A stretch of DNA of 64,000 bases, from the NCBI RefSeq assembly GCF_000745835.1, contig NZ_JQKB01000023.1:1-64000 (forward strand), given 5' to 3'. The translations under genes and the position numbers were made by a program. The first letter of the stretch is position 1, and every line of letters begins with the position of its first letter. The DNA comes from Belnapia moabensis DSM 16746 (GTDB taxonomy: Bacteria; Pseudomonadota; Alphaproteobacteria; Acetobacterales; Acetobacteraceae). Below the pieces are notes generated by a model that saw only the letters and a program-made list of their open reading frames with translations, searched no databases and had not been told where the DNA came from. Shown piece after piece: positions 59,911 through 64,000 of this stretch.

Positions 59911-60001
59911 GGCGGTTTCCTCCTGGCGCGAGCATCCTTCTTCGGGCGCCGGGACGCCAGCGGGGGCGGCGCGTTTCGGCGGCGGTGACGGAGGCAGGGC
60001 G

Positions 60002-60472
60002 ATGGGGGACGAGGATTTCATGCGCCGGGCGCTGGCGCTGGCGGAGGCGGGGCTGGCCGCCGGGCAGGCGCCCTTCGGCGCCGTCGTGGTGGATGTCGAT
60101 GGCGCGGTGGTGGGCGAGGGGCACAATACCGTCGCCGCCGATTGCGACGCCTCGGCGCATGGCGAGGTGGTGGCGCTGCGCGATGCTTGGCGCCGGCTCG
60201 GCGAGCGGGGGCGCCTCGGTAGCTGCACGCTCTACACGAGTTGCGAGCCTTGCCTGATGTGCAGTGCCGCCATCGTGCAGCTCGGACTGCGGCGGGTGGT
60301 CTATGCGGCGCGCGGGACGGAAGTGCCGGGGGCGCGGCGGCTGTTCAATGCGGACCTCACCGGGGCCGCGGAATGGGCGGCAGGGCGCCCGGGCTGGCGG
60401 ATGCCGGAGATCCGGGGCGACCTGCTGCGCGAGGAGGCGCTGGCGGTCATGGCGCGCTACGACTGGGGTTAG
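60002..60472 (+). CDS. Cytidine/guanine deaminase-fold nucleobase deaminase
   Basis: A 156-aa zinc-dependent deaminase of the CDA superfamily. Zinc ligands and catalytic acid are His53-Gly-Glu55 (in ASAHGEVVALRDA) and Cys84/Cys87 (in TSCEPCLMCSAAI). Most GuaD/TadA enzymes have HAE; the HGE variant here is the form seen in yeast cytosine deaminase, so cytosine or another free base is possible. The length fits guanine deaminase (GuaD) or TadA, and a tRNA role is less likely because the C-terminal part differs. The start is the ATG at 60002; its stop overlaps the convergent queE stop. Confidence 0.85.
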   Translation: MGDEDFMRRALALAEAGLAAGQAPFGAVVVDVDGAVVGEGHNTVAADCDASAHGEVVALRDAWRRLGERGRLGSCTLYTSCEPCLMCSAAIVQLGLRRVVYAARGTEVPGARRLFNADLTGAAEWAAGRPGWRMPEIRGDLLREEALAVMARYDWG

Positions 60473-61083
60473 CGGATGCCCCAGGCCTTGTGGGCCTGGA
60501 TGTTCAGGCGCCATTCCGGGTGGCGGAGGCAGTAGGCGGCCGCGGCGGCGGTGCTGTCGGCGAGCATCGGGCCATCCATGGGCGAGAGCCAGCGGTGCTG
60601 CGCCGGGAAGCCGTCGAACGCGGCCGGGTCGAGGCCGGTTTGCGGGTAGACGAGTTTCAGCTCGTCGGCCCGGGTCAGGGCGAGGGGAGCGTTGGCTTTC
60701 GGGCTGACGCAGACCCAGTCGATGGCGCCGGGGACGGACTGGGTGCCGTTGGTCTCGACGGCGATGGTGAAGCCGGCGGCGTGCAGGGCGTCGAGCAGGG
60801 GGGCATCGACCTGTAGCAGCGGCTCGCCGCCGGTGAGGACGCAGAAGCGGCCAGGGGCGCCTTCGGGCCAGAGGGCGGCGGCGGCATCGACCAGGGCATC
60901 GAGGCCATATTTCTCGCCGCCGCGGAATTCGGTGTCGCAGAAGCGGCAGACGGCGTCGGCGCGATCCTCCTCGCGGCCGGACCAGAGGTTGCAGCCGGCG
61001 AAGCGGATGAAGACGGCGGTGCGGCCGAGATTGGCGCCCTCGCCCTGGGCGGTCAGGAAGATCTCGTGGACGGTGTAGGACAC
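60469..61083 (-). CDS. queE: 7-carboxy-7-deazaguanine synthase QueE
   Basis: QueE is a radical SAM enzyme that makes 7-carboxy-7-deazaguanine for queuosine biosynthesis. The 204-aa protein has YTVHEIFLTAQGEGANLGRT, the cluster cysteines Cys31, Cys46 and Cys49 in the QueE-type C-x14-C-x2-C spacing, and FCVLTGGEPLLQVDAP (the SAM-binding GGEP motif). It starts with GTG at 61083; no ATG is available. About 140 bases of structured leader separate it from a candidate promoter. No queC, queD or queF genes are in the window. Confidence 0.94.
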   Translation of the reverse strand: MSYTVHEIFLTAQGEGANLGRTAVFIRFAGCNLWSGREEDRADAVCRFCDTEFRGGEKYGLDALVDAAAALWPEGAPGRFCVLTGGEPLLQVDAPLLDALHAAGFTIAVETNGTQSVPGAIDWVCVSPKANAPLALTRADELKLVYPQTGLDPAAFDGFPAQHRWLSPMDGPMLADSTAAAAAYCLRHPEWRLNIQAHKAWGIR

Positions 61084-61226
61084 GGCAGGCTGTTCCGGGG
61101 CGGCGCCTCAACAATTGAGGCGAGCGGAAACCCAGGCCCTTGATAAGCCTCGATCTTCCGCCAGAAATTTAAGGCTTTAGGGGTTGAGGCAGGGTCCGGA
61201 CGCGGGCCGCGGATCAACCTTGGGCG
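61084..61226 (-). promoter_or_regulatory. Long structured leader of queE
   Basis: The transcript leader (about 140 bases) contains a perfect 8-bp hairpin (CGCCTCAA at 61104-61111 pairing with TTGAGGCG at 61115-61122, 3-base loop) about 20 bases before the GTG start, and further upstream a GGTTGA...TCAACC pairing around a GC-rich inner hairpin. Such a leader could regulate queE, for example in response to queuosine precursors, but no known riboswitch consensus was recognised. Confidence 0.3.
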
Positions 61227-61232
61227 GATAAT

Positions 61233-61261
61233 CCTATAGCGCGACACGGGCCGGATGGCAA
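61233..61261 (-). promoter_or_regulatory. Candidate queE promoter
   Basis: On the minus strand, TTGCCA (plus 61256-61261) and TATAGG (plus 61233-61238) are spaced by 17 bases, five and four matches of six to the sigma70 hexamers. It begins directly after the stop of the SnoaL-like gene. Confidence 0.45.
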
Positions 61262-61264
61262 GCC

Positions 61265-61645
61265 TCAGCCCCATTGCGGATCGAGCAGCACCCAGAGCCG
61301 GGCGATGCGGCCATCGGCGATCTCGGCGAGGTCGGTGCCGCTGATCGCGGCCGGGCTTCCCTCGGGGCCGGCATGCCAGCGGAGGACGGCCATGCCGTGA
61401 TGGCCGAGCGCGGGGCCCTTCTCCGGGGTGAAGCGGAAGCCGGGGCCGAAGCCCTCGAGCAGGGCGCCGGCGACGGCGGCGATGGCCTCGCGGCCCTCGA
61501 CCACCTTGTCGGGCTCGTACATCACCGGCTCGGCGACATAGAGCTCGGCCATGGCGGCGGCGCGGCGGTCGGCATCGCGCTCGTTGAAGACGCGCTCCAG
61601 GTTGGCACGGAGCAGGTGGTCATGGGCGGGCATTGCGTCGGGCAT
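61265..61645 (-). CDS. Nuclear transport factor 2/SnoaL-like protein
   Basis: A 126-aa single-domain protein of the NTF2-like fold. It has the opening helix (LLRANLERVFNERDADRRAA), AMAELYVAEPVMYEPDKVVE, a central GREAIAAVAGALLE helix and the closing beta sheet GMAVLRWHAGPEG to ARLWVLLDPQW. Such proteins include polyketide cyclases, dehydratases and many of unknown role. It may start at either ATG 61645 (MPDAMPAHD) or the second Met. It stands alone between divergent and convergent genes. Confidence 0.85.
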   Translation of the reverse strand: MPDAMPAHDHLLRANLERVFNERDADRRAAAMAELYVAEPVMYEPDKVVEGREAIAAVAGALLEGFGPGFRFTPEKGPALGHHGMAVLRWHAGPEGSPAAISGTDLAEIADGRIARLWVLLDPQWG

Positions 61646-61758
61646 GGTGGGGCTTCCGGCTCGGTGGTGCCGGGCGGAAGGTCCGGACTCCGGGGCGCGG
61701 GTGCAAGGGGGCGGCCTGGATTATGCTTGGCCGCGCACGGATCGGGGGCGAGGGGCGG

Positions 61759-62700
61759 ATGGCGGTGCTGGTGGTGAAGTCGGGCGGTGAGGCGGCCATG
61801 GCGGACTGGCGGGAAGGCTTCGCCGCCTGTGCGCCGGGGCTCGAGGTCCGATGGTGGGGCGAGGCGGGGCTGCGGGCGGAGGATGTCGATTACGCCCTGG
61901 TCTGGGACCCGGAGCCGGGGCGGCTCGCCGCCATGACCAATCTCCGCGCGGTCTTCGGCTCCGGGGCGGGGGTGGATGGCATCGTCGCCGATCCTCTCTA
62001 TCCGCGGCATGTGCCGCTGGTGCGGATGAGCATCCCCGCGGCGACGGAGCGGATGGGGGAGTTCGTCTGCTGGGCGGCGCTGTCGCTGCTGAAGGATGCG
62101 CGGCGGATGGCGATCGCCCAGGCGGAGCGGCGCTGGGACGAGGTCGAGCCGCCCTACCGGGCGAGCCAGCGGACGGTCGGCATCATGGGGCTCGGCAATA
62201 TGGGCAGCGCGGCGACCCGGATGCTGCGGGGCATCGGCTTCCCGGTGATCGGCTGGTCGCGCGGGCGGAAGGACGTTCCCGGCGTCGGGAGCTATGCGGG
62301 CCCTGGGGAGATGGCGGCGTTCCTGGCGCGGACGGATATCCTCGTCTGCCTGCTGCCGGCGACGGCGGAGACCAGGGGGATCATCAACAGCGCGACGCTG
62401 GGCGGGCTGCGGCGCGGGGCCGGGTATATCGGCGTCGGGCGGGGGATGCAGCAGCGGCTGGACGACATCCTCGCGGCGCTGGAGGATGGGCAGCTCTCCG
62501 GTGCGGTGCTCGACGTGTTCGAGCCGGAGCCGCTGCCGCCCGGGCACCCGCTCTGGGGGCATCCGCGGACGATCGTGACGGCGCATGTCGCCAGCCTGCC
62601 GAGCCGGGCGGAACGGGCGGCGGCCGTCGCCGCGGCCATCGCCGGGTTCGAGCGGGGCGAGGGGCTGCCGAACCTGTTCGACCATGAGAGAGGATACTGA
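61759..62700 (+). CDS. Glyoxylate/hydroxypyruvate reductase A-like (D-2-hydroxyacid dehydrogenase)
   Basis: A 313-aa NAD(P)-dependent 2-hydroxyacid dehydrogenase of the GhrA type. It has VGIMGLGNMGSAATRMLRGI (cofactor site), WSRGRKD, CLLPATAETRGIIN, YIGVGRGMQQ (catalytic Arg), DVFEPEPLPPGHPLWG (Glu) and TAHVASLPSR (His). The ATG at 61759 follows GAGGGGCGG and gives MAVLVVKSGG, the expected family beginning; frame upstream is leader. The aldolase gene starts two bases after its stop, so the two probably share an operon and handle glyoxylate, hydroxypyruvate or a related 2-keto acid. Confidence 0.92.
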   Translation: MAVLVVKSGGEAAMADWREGFAACAPGLEVRWWGEAGLRAEDVDYALVWDPEPGRLAAMTNLRAVFGSGAGVDGIVADPLYPRHVPLVRMSIPAATERMGEFVCWAALSLLKDARRMAIAQAERRWDEVEPPYRASQRTVGIMGLGNMGSAATRMLRGIGFPVIGWSRGRKDVPGVGSYAGPGEMAAFLARTDILVCLLPATAETRGIINSATLGGLRRGAGYIGVGRGMQQRLDDILAALEDGQLSGAVLDVFEPEPLPPGHPLWGHPRTIVTAHVASLPSRAERAAAVAAAIAGFERGEGLPNLFDHERGY

Positions 62701-62702
62701 GC

Positions 62703-63473
62703 ATGGCCCTGCCGCCGCCGCCGGTTCGCCCGGACCCCGACCACATCCCCGACGAGCGGGAGCTGCGGGAGGACCTGGCCGCCGCTTATCGGCTGATCGC
62801 CCTGCATGGGATGACGGACCTGGTCTTCACCCATCTCTCGGCGCGCATCCCGGGGCCGGGGCACCGGTTCCTCGTCAATCCCTATGGGCTGCTCTTCGAG
62901 GAGATCACCGCCTCCTCGCTCGTCGTCGTCGATGCGGAGGGGGAGCCGGCGCAGAAGACGGACTGGCCGGTCAACCCGGCGGGGTTCGTCATCCATTCGG
63001 CCGTGCATCTCGGGCGGGAGAATGCGCAATGCGTGATGCATACGCATACGCTGGCGGGCATGGCCGTCGCGGCGCAGCTGGGGGCGCTGCTGCCGCTCAA
63101 CCAGATCAGCATGGAGTTCGACGGGCGCGTTGCCTACCACGACTACGAGGGCGTGGCGGCGAACGACAACCTCTCGGAGCGGGAGAGGCTGGTGAAGGAT
63201 CTGGGCGACAAGCCCTGCATGATCCTCAGGCATCATGGGCTGATGACGGTCGGGCGGACGGTGCGCGAGGCCTTCTACTGGATGTGGTACCTGGAGCAGA
63301 GCTGCCGCATCCAGCTCGCGGCGCAGGCGTCCGGCGTGCCGCTGGCGCTGCCTTCGGCGGAGACGGTGGCGCGGACGCGGGCGCAGTTCAGCATGGGGCC
63401 GACCAAGGGGTGGCTGCCCTGGCAGGCGCTGAAGCGGAAGCTCGACCGGGAGCAGCCCGACTACAAGGACTGA
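62703..63473 (+). CDS. Class II aldolase/adducin family protein
   Basis: A 256-aa class II (zinc-dependent) aldolase-fold protein. The fold shows GMTDLVFTHLSARIPGPGHRF, NPYGLLFEEITASSLVVVD, HSAVHLGRENAQCVMHTHTLA (the His-x-His metal ligands) and RHHGLMTVGRTVREAFYWM (third His). These ligands are intact, so a metal-dependent lyase or epimerase activity is plausible. It follows the GhrA-like gene by two bases. A strong hairpin ends the transcript. Confidence 0.92.
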   Translation: MALPPPPVRPDPDHIPDERELREDLAAAYRLIALHGMTDLVFTHLSARIPGPGHRFLVNPYGLLFEEITASSLVVVDAEGEPAQKTDWPVNPAGFVIHSAVHLGRENAQCVMHTHTLAGMAVAAQLGALLPLNQISMEFDGRVAYHDYEGVAANDNLSERERLVKDLGDKPCMILRHHGLMTVGRTVREAFYWMWYLEQSCRIQLAAQASGVPLALPSAETVARTRAQFSMGPTKGWLPWQALKRKLDREQPDYKD

Positions 63474-63502
63474 GTGCCTGGGAGGCGGGCGCCAGGGGTG
63501 GT

Positions 63503-63529
63503 GCGCCGGCAGGGCTGGCCTGCCGGCGC
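63503..63529. terminator. Bidirectional hairpin terminator
   Basis: A perfect 11-bp inverted repeat (GCGCCGGCAGG at 63503-63513, CCTGCCGGCGC at 63519-63529) with a 5-base loop lies between the stops of the converging aldolase and DUF883-like genes. No T-run follows either arm, as is common in very GC-rich genomes. Confidence 0.6.
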
Positions 63530-63536
63530 GTCCGTT

Positions 63537-63983
63537 CTAGCGGCGGGCGATCAGCAGGCCGAGGGCGAAGCCGACGGCGCCGGCGCCGAGCAGGGCAAGC
63601 AGCGGCTCCTCGCGCACGCGGTCGTTGAGGTAGTCGGCCGCCTGCTGGCTCTGGCGATAGGCCTGGCTGCCAGCCTCGGTGAGGCTGTCGCCGGCCTGGC
63701 GGGCCATCTGGCTCGCCTGGGCGCCGTATTCGCCGACGCGCTCGCGCGCCTCATCGGCCAGGCCGCGGGCGCGGCCGGCGGCATCGTCGGCGAAGCCCTT
63801 GGCCTCGCCGGCCATCTCGCGGGCCTTCTCCATGGTGTCGTCCGAGCCGCCCGGCTTGGTGCCGACTGCCGAGGGATCGACGCCCTGGGGGCGGCCGCCT
63901 GGCATGGCGCCGGACTGCATGGCGTCCTTGCTGTGGGCGCCCACGGCGGCGGCGCCGCTGCCTTCCATCCGGTTCTCGCTCAT
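63537..63983 (-). CDS. DUF883-like membrane-anchored stress protein
   Basis: A 148-aa protein with a disordered Gly/Ala-rich N-terminus, a central amphipathic region of repeated Ala/Glu/Arg heptad-like sequence (AREMAGEAKGFADDAAGRAR, LADEARERVGEY) that should form long helices, and one C-terminal membrane helix (PLLALLGAGAVGFALGLLIARR is the last segment). This matches the DUF883 (ElaB/YqjD-like) pattern, membrane-anchored proteins linked to stationary phase in other bacteria. The ATG at 63983 is near the window edge, and its promoter is not included. Confidence 0.7.
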   Translation of the reverse strand: MSENRMEGSGAAAVGAHSKDAMQSGAMPGGRPQGVDPSAVGTKPGGSDDTMEKAREMAGEAKGFADDAAGRARGLADEARERVGEYGAQASQMARQAGDSLTEAGSQAYRQSQQAADYLNDRVREEPLLALLGAGAVGFALGLLIARR

Positions 63984-64000
63984 GGTCGGTGCTCTCCTCT

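Noticed and set aside
61084-61226. A preQ1 riboswitch before queE
   Set aside because: I could not match the leader to the preQ1-I, -II or -III consensus, so it is listed only as a structured leader.

Overview
The window looks like chromosome of a high-GC alphaproteobacterium, most likely Acetobacteraceae of the Roseomonas type. This is inferred from very GC-rich third codon positions, the flgBC-fliE-fliQR-flhB order followed by a CckA-like kinase, the recA-alaS-icd and lepB-rnc-era / recO / parC neighbourhoods, and tripartite-tricarboxylate ('Bug') and enolase-superfamily catabolic genes. No rRNA, tRNA, CRISPR array, insertion sequence or prophage was recognised.

Layout. 0-5 kb: a small unknown ORF, then a tightly packed flagellar basal-body/export operon (flgB, flgC, fliE, fliQ, fliR, flhB) overlapping a soluble hybrid histidine kinase. 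5-11 kb: recA with a candidate SOS promoter, alaS, a DUF599 membrane protein and icd. 11.3-15.2 kb: a signalling cluster made of an Hpt protein, a periplasmic amino-acid-type binding protein and a membrane hybrid kinase with two receiver domains but no Hpt domain. 15.2-25.1 kb: a catabolic region with three redox enzymes, an enolase-superfamily dehydratase, a complete MalFGK-type sugar ABC importer and a TPP enzyme; no regulator is visible. 25.3-28.0 kb: four abutting genes, AtzG-like, AtzE-like amidase, ECF sigma factor and NrsF-type anti-sigma factor. 28.0-38.5 kb: one giant repeat/RTX surface protein gene on the minus strand, broken by a single in-frame amber codon. 38.9-42.4 kb: TPP enzyme, zinc dehydrogenase and SDR in an overlapping operon. 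42.5-44.9 kb: lepB-rnc-era. 45-55 kb: an accessory stretch (two MFS carriers, a class III CoA-transferase with a glycine-reductase-B-like protein, small proteins, a luciferase-like oxidoreductase, htpG, corA). 55.1-59 kb: recO, pxpA, parC. 59-64 kb: Bug receptor, cytidine/guanine-deaminase-fold enzyme, queE with a long structured leader, SnoaL-like protein, D-2-hydroxyacid dehydrogenase, class II aldolase and a DUF883-like stress protein.

The most notable observations are: the amber-interrupted adhesin (about 3,500 residues if read through) whose SdrD-type repeats fall into two alternating subtypes; a sigma/anti-sigma pair translationally coupled to an AtzG/AtzE amidase pair; a split phosphorelay (Hpt, binding protein, hybrid kinase) in one locus; a Cys-containing homologue of the Sec-dependent glycine reductase B subunit coupled to a CoA-transferase; and a structured leader before queE. 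All calls are from reading the sequence; no database search was possible.
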